Assembly (NCBI GenBank): GCA_002352105.1
Contig: DEHV01000020.1
Location: 80,404 to 125,737, forward strand
Source of the DNA: Chitinophagaceae bacterium UBA2791
GTDB lineage: Bacteria; Bacteroidota; Bacteroidia; Chitinophagales; Chitinophagaceae
Direction of reading: 5' to 3'
DNA: 45,334 nucleotides
Part shown: positions 15,621 through 23,353 of the stretch, piece by piece
Layout of the letters: each line of letters begins with the position of its first letter
Position numbering within the stretch: the stretch's first letter is position 1
Notes under the pieces: generated by a model
The model's input: the letters and a program-made list of their open reading frames with translations, nothing else
Database searches by the model: none
Told to the model about the DNA's origin: nothing
Program-made: the position numbers and the translations under genes

Positions 15621-16405
15621 TGAGCGCCCATCCTACCTTACATATAAAAGATATCACGGCGGGCTATCCTGGCAAACCCGATGTGCTCTCCCGCTTGGCA
15701 GCGGCGCCCTTTGCTCCCGGTGGGGTGTATGCGCTTATCGGGCCGAATGCCGCGGGGAAAACAACTTTACTGCGTTGTATCGCCGGCCTCCTGCCCGGAC
15801 GCGGAGAAATATTGTTCGGCAATGAGAACCTATTGCATTTATCCCTGAAAAGGCGGGCCGCCATGATCAGCTATATGCCTCAGCATCTGCCGGAGGATGT
15901 GGATCTTATTGTCATCGAATCGCTGATAGGCGCGCTTAAAGCGTCTCCGTTTGACCAGGTAAGCGCAAAACTCAACACGGTCAAAAAAAAGGCCTTCGAC
16001 CTGTTGGAACAGATGGATATCGCCGCTCTTGCCCTCGAACCGCTGAATCAATTGTCGGGAGGACAAAAGCAACTGGTAAGCCTTGCACAGTCCATCATCC
16101 GGCAGCCATTGGCGCTTTTACTGGATGAGCCCACGAGCGCATTGGACCTGCAGCATCAGGTTGCCGTAATGAAACTGGCGAGAGCCTATGCTCAAAAAGG
16201 AAATATTGTGATCATGGTATTGCATGATATTAACCTTGCCACCCGCTGGGCCGATGAAATAGCAGTATTGCATAAAGGGAAAATAGCGGCGCAAGGCAGG
16301 CCCGATGCAATACTCACGCCGCAACTGTTAGAAAACGTATACGAAGTAAATGCCGCTGTGGAATCATTCAGCAATGGCGTAATACAAATAAGCGTAATAG
16401 AATGA
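15620..16405 (+). CDS. ABC transporter ATP-binding protein (iron-siderophore type)
   Basis: Start at ATG 15620, overlapping the permease stop by one base (TGATG), gives 261 residues; longer in-frame starts lie inside the permease gene. Walker A GPNAAGKTT at 41-49 (Ala in the place of the more common Gly of GPNGAGKS/T), Q-loop region YMPQHLPEDVD, ABC signature LSGGQKQ at 145-151, Walker B LALLLDEP with Asp169-Glu170, D-loop SALD and switch His in VLHDINLA at about 200-207. This is the FecE/BtuD/FhuC-like group. It energises the FecCD permease. The stop overlaps the next start by ATGA, so the receptor gene is in the same operon. Confidence 0.93.
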   Translation: MSAHPTLHIKDITAGYPGKPDVLSRLAAAPFAPGGVYALIGPNAAGKTTLLRCIAGLLPGRGEILFGNENLLHLSLKRRAAMISYMPQHLPEDVDLIVIESLIGALKASPFDQVSAKLNTVKKKAFDLLEQMDIAALALEPLNQLSGGQKQLVSLAQSIIRQPLALLLDEPTSALDLQHQVAVMKLARAYAQKGNIVIMVLHDINLATRWADEIAVLHKGKIAAQGRPDAILTPQLLENVYEVNAAVESFSNGVIQISVIE

Positions 16406-18633
16406 ATGCCGGGTTAACATATAGGCGCTTGCAAAAAAACCATCGCAATATTGCTTGTACATACTGCAAACTGGCTGCATTCTTAATAGCGTTCTCCTTC
16501 GTAAGCTCCGTAGCGCAGGCGCAGGAGGTTACGGACACATTTAAAGTAAAGGAATTAGAAACCATACATATTACCTCAAAATCTGCCACGCAGCAGGCTG
16601 CGGAACAAAGCATAAAAGCAAGCGTGGTAGATACTCGGCAAGCTTACCAGCAGCCGGCTACTTTAACAGAACTGATCAACCGCACTCCCGGCATGCGCAT
16701 TCGCCAGTCCGGAGGATTGGGTTCCGGTACCGATATTTCTATAAACGGGTTCCAGGGCAAAGCGATCCGTTATATGAAGGACGGGATACCGGTTGATTAT
16801 TTAAGGGAAGGCTTCACCATCGCCTCAATACCGGTTAACAGCCTGGAAAGAGTGGAAATATACAAGGGAGTGTTGCCTGTTGCGTTAGGAGCAGACGCAT
16901 TGGGCGGCGCCGTAAACCTGGTTTCCCGACGCGCACAACCGAGGTACCTGGCAGCCTCTTACGAAATAGCGTCGTTCAATACGCATCGTGCAACGCTTAG
17001 CGGCTTTTATACCGACTCCGCCAAGAGATGGTTTTTAGGTATGAATGGTTTTTATAATTACTCCGACAATGACTACAAAGCCAAGGTAAAAGTAACCGAC
17101 CCCAACACCAGCAACCAGGTATATGACCGGGTGCGCTTATTCCATAACCGCTTTACCAATGTATATGGCGAAATGAATGCCGGCTTTACCAACCGGCGCT
17201 GGGCAGATGAGCTGGCGTTTACGGTAAGCGTCTTTGATCTGAAACGCCAGCAAAACCATCCGGCATTAATGACCGATCCTTACGGCGCCGTTACCGGCAG
17301 GCAATCTTCCGTAGCGCCAACATTGCGTTACAAAAAATCTTTTTTGCAAAAGCGGCTTTTTATCGATCAGTTCCTGGCGCACAATACCGTAAGGGTACAG
17401 CGCACCGATACCCTTGCCGGACGTTATGACTGGTACGGCGCCTTTTATTCCATTCCCGGACGCGTGGGCGAAAGCCGCCAACCTGCGCTTTCCGATATTG
17501 ATTATACCAATACTACCAGCCGGACCTATGTAAAATACCTCCTCAATAGAAGGCATGCCCTTGAGTTCAACAATGTGTTTACGGAGGTTCGGCAAAAAGG
17601 AACGGACCCTTATGGCCCCAAGCTGCATAACACCGACACCAGCGTTATCAGCCTGCCGGCCATATATAAAAAGATAGCGGCCGGCATAGGGCTTGTTTCG
17701 CATTTCTGGGACGATAAGCTGGAAACCGCCATCATGGGAAAATTTTATCATTACCGCTCTTCGGGCACAGAAGCCTGGCAGGCAAGGCCGATATTAAAAA
17801 CCGACGCGGTAACCCAAACCGGCAATAACCAGGGCGCGGCCATAGCTGCAAAATATAATTTCACCACCCAGTCTTTTCTCCGCCTGTCCGCCGAGTTGGC
17901 CAATCGCCTGCCCGACCAGGAGGAACTGTTTGGCGATGGAATATGGACGGTTCCCAACTTTAATTTATCGCCCGAACGCAGCCTTAATATCAACCTCGGT
18001 TACCGGGTTGTCAATACCAGAAAAGATGCGCTGGAAATAAATGGATTCTACCGTCGCACGAAAGACCTGATCCTGCTGGTCCCCGTACAACCGCCCTATG
18101 CTCAATACCATAATATACAAAACGTAAAAGGCTTCGGGCTGGAGGCTGATGGAGTATATCACCTTAACTCCATTATTGCCGTAAACGCCAATTTTACCTG
18201 GCAGGATATCCGTTTGTTTAAACTCAGTTCTTCCGCCGACGGATGGCAAAACAACGCAAGGCTGCGCAATACGCCTTATTTTTTTGCCAATGCAGGCATC
18301 GTGGCTGATATCGGTCGGGTTGCCTTTAAAGAAGATCGGCTAAAATTATACTCCCATTATAGTTTTGTACGCGAGTATTATTTAGAAACCATTCCCAAAC
18401 GACTGGAGCCTGGCGGCTTCCTGGGCCTGTTTGGCTCATCTTCGGTAAATACAGAATTAATTATTCCCAATCAGCATTTCTGGACCGCCGGATTTAACTA
18501 TGCTCCATCGGGAAACAGATTTTCCGTAGGCGTTGAGGTCAAAAATATACTGAACCAGGATCTGTACGATAATTACCGGGTGCAAAAAGCAGGGAGAAGC
18601 TTTCATTGTAAAATAAATTATACCATTCAATAA
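16402..18633 (+). CDS. TonB-dependent outer-membrane receptor (siderophore type)
   Basis: A 743-residue TonB-dependent receptor. The signal sequence is unusually long, about residues 1-40 (hydrophobic core LAAFLIAFSFVSSVAQAQ). A TonB-box-like segment LETIHITSK is near 50. The plug domain lies at about 70-180: LTELINRTPGMRIRQSGG, DISINGFQGKAIRYMKDG and VEIYKGVLPVALGADALGG. A 22-strand barrel follows, ending in the aromatic-rich final strand. It has no CarboxypepD-like or STN domain, in contrast to the SusC protein in this window, and so belongs to the siderophore or metal-receptor class. Placement inside an operon with FecCD transport proteins and an esterase supports ferric siderophore uptake. 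The start overlaps the ATPase stop by four bases. Confidence 0.9.
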   Translation: MNAGLTYRRLQKNHRNIACTYCKLAAFLIAFSFVSSVAQAQEVTDTFKVKELETIHITSKSATQQAAEQSIKASVVDTRQAYQQPATLTELINRTPGMRIRQSGGLGSGTDISINGFQGKAIRYMKDGIPVDYLREGFTIASIPVNSLERVEIYKGVLPVALGADALGGAVNLVSRRAQPRYLAASYEIASFNTHRATLSGFYTDSAKRWFLGMNGFYNYSDNDYKAKVKVTDPNTSNQVYDRVRLFHNRFTNVYGEMNAGFTNRRWADELAFTVSVFDLKRQQNHPALMTDPYGAVTGRQSSVAPTLRYKKSFLQKRLFIDQFLAHNTVRVQRTDTLAGRYDWYGAFYSIPGRVGESRQPALSDIDYTNTTSRTYVKYLLNRRHALEFNNVFTEVRQKGTDPYGPKLHNTDTSVISLPAIYKKIAAGIGLVSHFWDDKLETAIMGKFYHYRSSGTEAWQARPILKTDAVTQTGNNQGAAIAAKYNFTTQSFLRLSAELANRLPDQEELFGDGIWTVPNFNLSPERSLNINLGYRVVNTRKDALEINGFYRRTKDLILLVPVQPPYAQYHNIQNVKGFGLEADGVYHLNSIIAVNANFTWQDIRLFKLSSSADGWQNNARLRNTPYFFANAGIVADIGRVAFKEDRLKLYSHYSFVREYYLETIPKRLEPGGFLGLFGSSSVNTELIIPNQHFWTAGFNYAPSGNRFSVGVEVKNILNQDLYDNYRVQKAGRSFHCKINYTIQ

Positions 18634-18649
18634 TTATAAATTAAAGAAC

Positions 18650-19894
18650 ATGAAATCAGGAATACTGAAAATGGCAAGTTGGGGCTTACTCGCAGTTGTA
18701 TTGCTTGCCGGTTGCAGCAAGAAGAACGACCCGGACCCCGACCCGGATCAAAACGAAAAATATGTAGTGATCACCATGAGTGAAAATACGCTGACCAAGC
18801 CGGGCTATGCGACGGCATTCGATAGCAAACCCATAGGTAATATTTCCAATATTGCCGCGGGCACGCTACAGGGCATGGGCATGGGCGGCTGGCGGCCTTA
18901 TAAGAACTGGCTATTTAAAATGTTCAACACCTCTGCCAACGAAAAAGGCATTGAAAGGCTGAATGTGTCCGCAAACGGCGTTGTCACCAGCGGCGGTTTT
19001 TTAAAGACGAACAACACGATCAACGGATCGGGAAATTTTGTGGTACAAAATGAAACGTCCGGTTTTTACTGGGATGCCGACAAACCCTTTATGATCCAAC
19101 GCTTCAACCCCACTACGCTTTCCCGCACCGGCGAATGGGACTTTGAATCGAATATTAAGAAAACGGATGAAGGCATCAACAACCAATCTATCGGCCAGCA
19201 CTTCCTGGCGGTTAAGAATGGAAAATTATTTGCAGACGTTCATTACGGCAAAAACACCGGCGCGCAAAGCGGCATGTTTGATGATTTTTTCAGCGGCATC
19301 TATATCGCAGTGATCGATATTGCCACCGGCAATTATGAAAAGACCATTAATTACGACAATACGGGAGGCATCGCCTATATCAACGATAACGAGATGTATT
19401 CTTTTGATACAAACGGCGATCTGTACCTGGTAACGCAGGGCCGCAGCGCCATTGGCGGAAAATCAAAATTACTGCGCATAAAAGCGGCGGCTACCGATTT
19501 TGACGCCTGGGAGATCAATATGGATGATATCATGACCGGAGGAAAGTTTGTCTCCATTTTTGCTGACAACGGGAAACTGTACACCACGATACCTACCGTT
19601 GCTTTAACAGGCGGGCCTACCGGCAATATCAACTTCTCTGAAATCTGGGAGTTTTACGTAATCGACGCCGCCTCTAAAACAAGAACAAAGATCAACGATC
19701 TTCCCCTGGTAACCAATCCTGGCGCTGCCTACGGCGCTCAAAAGCTGGACGGAAAAATTATTTTTCGCGTGAATGCGCCCTCCATAAATGTCAACGGTTA
19801 TTTTGAGTTGATCGGCTCCGGCGCCTCTCCGGTATTCAACGTTTCAGAGGGCGGCTCTGTGTCGGGCGTCTATAAAATAGAAGTTGATCAGTAA
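18650..19894 (+). CDS. DUF4374 family surface lipoprotein (XusB-like siderophore binder)
   Basis: A 414-residue lipoprotein: signal peptide with lipobox LLAGC, lipidated Cys22, followed by SKKNDPDPDPDQNE, an acidic post-cysteine stretch of the kind that directs lipoproteins to the cell surface in Bacteroidota. The rest is a predicted beta-propeller of the DUF4374 family (VVITMSENTLTKPGYATAFD, TLQGMGMGGWRPYKNWLF). The XusB protein of Bacteroides thetaiotaomicron, which binds enterobactin at the surface next to the receptor XusA, is to my knowledge a DUF4374 protein. Here the gene follows a TonB receptor by 16 bases. So a surface siderophore-capture role is a good inference, not proven by sequence. 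Confidence 0.83.
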   Translation: MKSGILKMASWGLLAVVLLAGCSKKNDPDPDPDQNEKYVVITMSENTLTKPGYATAFDSKPIGNISNIAAGTLQGMGMGGWRPYKNWLFKMFNTSANEKGIERLNVSANGVVTSGGFLKTNNTINGSGNFVVQNETSGFYWDADKPFMIQRFNPTTLSRTGEWDFESNIKKTDEGINNQSIGQHFLAVKNGKLFADVHYGKNTGAQSGMFDDFFSGIYIAVIDIATGNYEKTINYDNTGGIAYINDNEMYSFDTNGDLYLVTQGRSAIGGKSKLLRIKAAATDFDAWEINMDDIMTGGKFVSIFADNGKLYTTIPTVALTGGPTGNINFSEIWEFYVIDAASKTRTKINDLPLVTNPGAAYGAQKLDGKIIFRVNAPSINVNGYFELIGSGASPVFNVSEGGSVSGVYKIEVDQ

Positions 19895-19926
19895 ACATTG
19901 TAAAAACAGCAATGGGTTATACGCCA

Positions 19927-21102
19927 ATGGCTAAATTGAAGATTTTATTGCTGCCTGTATTGGCGCTGTTTTCTGCAGCGGCAAGCAGCCAGCACACCGT
20001 AACCATTACTATCACGGATGCTCCCGCTCAACATCGGCAGGAGCCGATTTTCATAACGGGTATATTCAACCGTTGGAACCCGGGCGACAGCGCCAGGATC
20101 ATGCAACAATCCTCTCCGGGCAGGTATGAAATAGTATTAAAAAACATACCCAAGGGATTGTTTGAATATAAATTTACCAGAGGCGCCTGGACCGCGCTGG
20201 AAGCAACCGAAGCAGGCCGGTTGGTAGCCCCGCGTAATGCGATCATTACCGGCGATACGTCCATAGAATGCACAATACCGGCATGGCGGGACGACTTCCC
20301 CGCTTCTACGGCATCGGCGCAGGTGCGCATCCTGGATTCGGCATTTTATATTCCTCAATTGAACGTACGCCGGAAAATATGGATCTACCTGCCGAAAGGA
20401 TATGAGAACGGCAAGAAGAGATACCCCGTTTTATACATGCATGACGGGCAGGATCTGTTTGATGAAGCCACCTCGGCAGGGCGGCTGGGTCCATTGGAAT
20501 GGGGCATTGACGAAGTGATGGACAGCGTCGCACATCCCTGTATAGTGGTGGCCATAGAACACCATGAAGACAGGGACGGGCGGCTGCGCGAGTATTTTGT
20601 ACATCCAAACGCAGAGTTCCCACAGGTATATGGCGCAGCATACCTGGCATTTATTGTAAAGGACCTGAAGCCTTTTATTGATAAGAATTTCCGGACGCAG
20701 CCAGGTAAAAGAACCACCTGGATGGCCGGCGGTTCAATGGGCGGCCTGATAACATTATATGCCGGCCTTATGTATCCCGGCGTTTTCGGCGCCTTAGGAG
20801 TAATGTCTCCCTCTGTATGGCAGGACGAAGGAAACACCCTGGCGACTATAGCAAACATCAGCGCCAAAAAGGCGATCCGGAAACAGCATTATTATTTTTA
20901 TGCCGGCGACAATGAAAACCGCATCAAGCCGGATGGCAACCGCGTACAAATGCACAAAGATGTGGAAGCGGCTACTGCGCTGCTCAGGGAAAAGGCAGAT
21001 CCTCTGATGAAAGTAGTGATCTACCCTACGGGCAGACATGGCGCCTGGTATTGGCGGATGGCTTTTCCGGCCTTATACGAGTGGATATCGGTCAATAGAT
21101 AA
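19927..21102 (+). CDS. Exported enterochelin-esterase-like alpha/beta hydrolase
   Basis: A 391-residue exported esterase from ATG 19927; an in-frame ATG at 19912 adds five residues (MGYTP) before the signal peptide (MAKLKILLLPVLALFSAAASS). A carbohydrate-binding-module-48-like/early-set domain follows (PIFITGIFNRWNPGDSARIM, about 45-115 in the longer numbering). Then comes an esterase D/Fes-type hydrolase domain: KIWIYLPKGYENGKKRYPV, LYMHDGQDLFD, nucleophile elbow GGSMGG with Ser275, a candidate acid Asp333 in YAGDNENR, and His376 in GRHGAW. The context of siderophore uptake suggests hydrolysis of catecholate tri-ester siderophores in the periplasm, releasing iron. Carbohydrate esters are an alternative. 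Confidence 0.82.
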   Translation: MAKLKILLLPVLALFSAAASSQHTVTITITDAPAQHRQEPIFITGIFNRWNPGDSARIMQQSSPGRYEIVLKNIPKGLFEYKFTRGAWTALEATEAGRLVAPRNAIITGDTSIECTIPAWRDDFPASTASAQVRILDSAFYIPQLNVRRKIWIYLPKGYENGKKRYPVLYMHDGQDLFDEATSAGRLGPLEWGIDEVMDSVAHPCIVVAIEHHEDRDGRLREYFVHPNAEFPQVYGAAYLAFIVKDLKPFIDKNFRTQPGKRTTWMAGGSMGGLITLYAGLMYPGVFGALGVMSPSVWQDEGNTLATIANISAKKAIRKQHYYFYAGDNENRIKPDGNRVQMHKDVEAATALLREKADPLMKVVIYPTGRHGAWYWRMAFPALYEWISVNR

Positions 21103-21153
21103 AACTTAATTAAATAATCAATCAATTTTCATCATCATATAAATCAGATAGAA

Positions 21154-22194
21154 ATGTCAAAAAACAGATTCCGGGCGGCGGCATTTATTATAGCGGCTGC
21201 AGGTATTGGCCATCACGCGCTCGCGCAGCAGGTGACCCAGAAAATCAAACCGGGCAAAGGATTATACGAAATTGTTTACAGCGAAAAAGGAAATGCCGTA
21301 TATGTGGCTTCCATAGGGCCCCGCGGCCAGGAAGGAGCAGCCAGGGTATATAAATTGGATCCGGCCACCTTAGCGGTTAAAGACAGCATTGATGTTTCTG
21401 CAGCGCCCGCTTTTGGATTGGGCCTCAACGATAAAACCCAGGTCCTTTATACTTCCAATACCCGCAGCAATTCCGTGCACGCCATCGATCTGAAAACCGG
21501 AAAGATCAAGGCTACCATTACGCATGGCAAAGACAAATCGCATACCCGGGAAATAGTGGTGGACGAAAAAAACAACCTGGTATATGTATCAGATGTAGGC
21601 GGCGGTATTTGGGTAATTGACGGTAAAACAAACCGTTTCAGCCGCCAAATTGAAAACGCAGGTTTGTCCATCACCGGGCTGGCGCTCAACAGCAAGAAGG
21701 GTATTCTTTATGCAATAGATATGAAAAGCGATAAGATAGTTTCATACGACCTGAAAAAAAATACAGTTATTGATAGTTTTCCTGCCGGCAGCAAGGGCGC
21801 TATCAACCTGGTATTGGACGAAAAAACCAACCGCCTGTTTGTGGCCAACCAGGGCAATGGCGATGTAACGGTACTGGATGCGCAATCCGGAAAATTACTG
21901 CAAACGATTGCGACCGGAAAGGGAGCGCTGGGCATTAACTTCAACCCCGCCAGGAACTGGATATATGTCGCCAATCGCGGCGAAGGCACTGTTACCATTA
22001 TTGACGCCGCTACTTATAAGATCGTCAGCGCCCTGGAAACGGGAACGCATCCCAATACCATCGCCGTAGATAAAAAAGGAAACGCATTTGTGACCAATAA
22101 AGCAAAATCAGGACCAAGGCCTGCGCCGGGCGAAACGCCCAAACCTGCGCCTGAGGATCCGGATGGCGATGTTGTTACACTGATATCGCTATAA
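21154..22194 (+). CDS. YncE-family seven-bladed beta-propeller protein, exported
   Basis: A 346-residue protein with a signal peptide (about residues 1-24, core AAAFIIAAAGIGHHALA) and YVTN/YncE-type repeats of about 40 residues: LYTSNTRSNSVHAIDLKTGK, VYVSDVGGGIWVIDGKT, LFVANQGNGDVTVLDAQSGK and IYVANRGEGTVTIIDAATYK. YncE in E. coli is a periplasmic propeller with iron-linked expression and unclear biochemistry. The tail is Pro-rich (GPRPAPGETPKPAPEDPDGD). It is the last gene of the siderophore operon, before the terminator at 22261. Binding of an iron-siderophore complex is plausible but unproven. Confidence 0.85.
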   Translation: MSKNRFRAAAFIIAAAGIGHHALAQQVTQKIKPGKGLYEIVYSEKGNAVYVASIGPRGQEGAARVYKLDPATLAVKDSIDVSAAPAFGLGLNDKTQVLYTSNTRSNSVHAIDLKTGKIKATITHGKDKSHTREIVVDEKNNLVYVSDVGGGIWVIDGKTNRFSRQIENAGLSITGLALNSKKGILYAIDMKSDKIVSYDLKKNTVIDSFPAGSKGAINLVLDEKTNRLFVANQGNGDVTVLDAQSGKLLQTIATGKGALGINFNPARNWIYVANRGEGTVTIIDAATYKIVSALETGTHPNTIAVDKKGNAFVTNKAKSGPRPAPGETPKPAPEDPDGDVVTLISL

Positions 22195-22260
22195 TGCTGA
22201 TTCTATAAAAAGGCTGTTGTGAACTGCTCCTAAATATTAGACGGATCTTTAATTTGAACG

Positions 22261-22304
22261 GCCCGGGCTCGATACCACATTGAGTCCGGGCTATTTAGTT
22301 TTGA
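22261..22304 (+). terminator. Intrinsic terminator of the siderophore operon
   Basis: GCCCGGGCTC at 22261-22270 pairs with GAGTCCGGGC at 22282-22291 (10 bp with one G-T pair), with an 11-base loop, followed by TATTTAGTTTTG. It lies about 66 bases after the YncE stop and is on the same strand, closing the operon. Confidence 0.7.
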
Positions 22305-22435
22305 TTCGATCATGAAAATGACAGAAATTTTTACGACATTGTAACAACCCCCAAAAACGCGGTGGTGATCGCTGATATCAGAAGTTCGACGCGCCGGATT
22401 TCCTATTTTTATACAATAAATAAGCAGGAATTTAT

Positions 22436-23353
22436 ATGCAACTACATTCTTTTTCCAGGAGGGATTGGCTCAGGATGTGTGGAATCTTTTCTATACCGGG
22501 CGCGCTACCCGGTGTTTCTGTAGCGGGAGAACCCTTTCCTCAAAAAAGAAAACTAAAAACAAGCCTGAATGCCTATTCCTTTAATAAGCCGCTGTCTGAA
22601 GCCCGTATGACGCTGACCGATCTGTTGGAATTCTGCGCCGATCACGATATTGACGGCGTCGACCTGACAGGCTACTATTTTCCGGGGTATCCCGAAGTAC
22701 CGCCCGATGAATACCTCTACGAACTCAAGCGCAAGGCTTTCAGGCTTGGGGTGGATATCAGCGGAACAGGCGTGCGGAATGATTTTACTCATCCTGATGA
22801 TGCGAAAAGAGAGGAAGATATCAGCAGGATACGAAATTGGATAATAGCGGCTTCCAAGATCGGAGCCCCGGTGATCCGTATTTTTTCAGGAAATACCAAA
22901 TACCAGGGCGAGGGCAGGAAGGCTATACTGGACCGCATGGCAGGCGAGATACGGCAATGCGTTGAATTCGGGCAAAAGAACGGAGTGATCGTAGCGGTTC
23001 AGAACCATGACGATTTCCTGCTCAACGCCGACCAGACTATCGAGATACTTCAAAAACTAAGTTCCCCCTGGTTCGGACTGATCCTGGATATCGGGAGCTT
23101 TCGCAGACCGGACCCCTACGACGAAATTGCCCGTTGTATACCCTATGCGGTCAACTGGCAAATAAAAGAAAAAGTGTATCCCGGCGGAAAAGAGGAAAAA
23201 GTAGACCTGAAAAGACTGTTTGGTCTTATAAATGCGTCCGGGTACCGCGGCTATCTGCCAATCGAAACGCTGGGCCCGGGAGACCCGTTTGAAAAGGTTC
23301 CGGCGTTTCTGAAAGAAGTGAAGGAAGCGCTGTATAAGGGTGCGGCAGATTAG
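22436..23353 (+). CDS. Tat-exported xylose-isomerase-like TIM-barrel protein (sugar isomerase/epimerase family)
   Basis: A 305-residue protein. The N-terminus carries a twin-arginine signal (SRRDWLRM at 7-14) and a hydrophobic stretch with an Ala cleavage region (about residue 30). The remainder is a xylose isomerase-like (AP endonuclease 2-type) TIM barrel: LKTSLNAYSF, DIDGVDLTGYYFPGYPE, APVIRIFSGNTKYQ, VIVAVQNHDDFLLN, FGLILDIGSFRRPDPYDEI and GYLPIETLGPGDP. The residues N-H-D, L-D-I and I-E-T sit at the usual metal-binding barrel ends. Exported members are common beside PULs in Bacteroidota and may act on sugars in the periplasm. It is convergent with the GH2 gene of the PUL; the two stop codons overlap in a TTAG at 23350-23353. 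Confidence 0.85.
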   Translation: MQLHSFSRRDWLRMCGIFSIPGALPGVSVAGEPFPQKRKLKTSLNAYSFNKPLSEARMTLTDLLEFCADHDIDGVDLTGYYFPGYPEVPPDEYLYELKRKAFRLGVDISGTGVRNDFTHPDDAKREEDISRIRNWIIAASKIGAPVIRIFSGNTKYQGEGRKAILDRMAGEIRQCVEFGQKNGVIVAVQNHDDFLLNADQTIEILQKLSSPWFGLILDIGSFRRPDPYDEIARCIPYAVNWQIKEKVYPGGKEEKVDLKRLFGLINASGYRGYLPIETLGPGDPFEKVPAFLKEVKEALYKGAAD

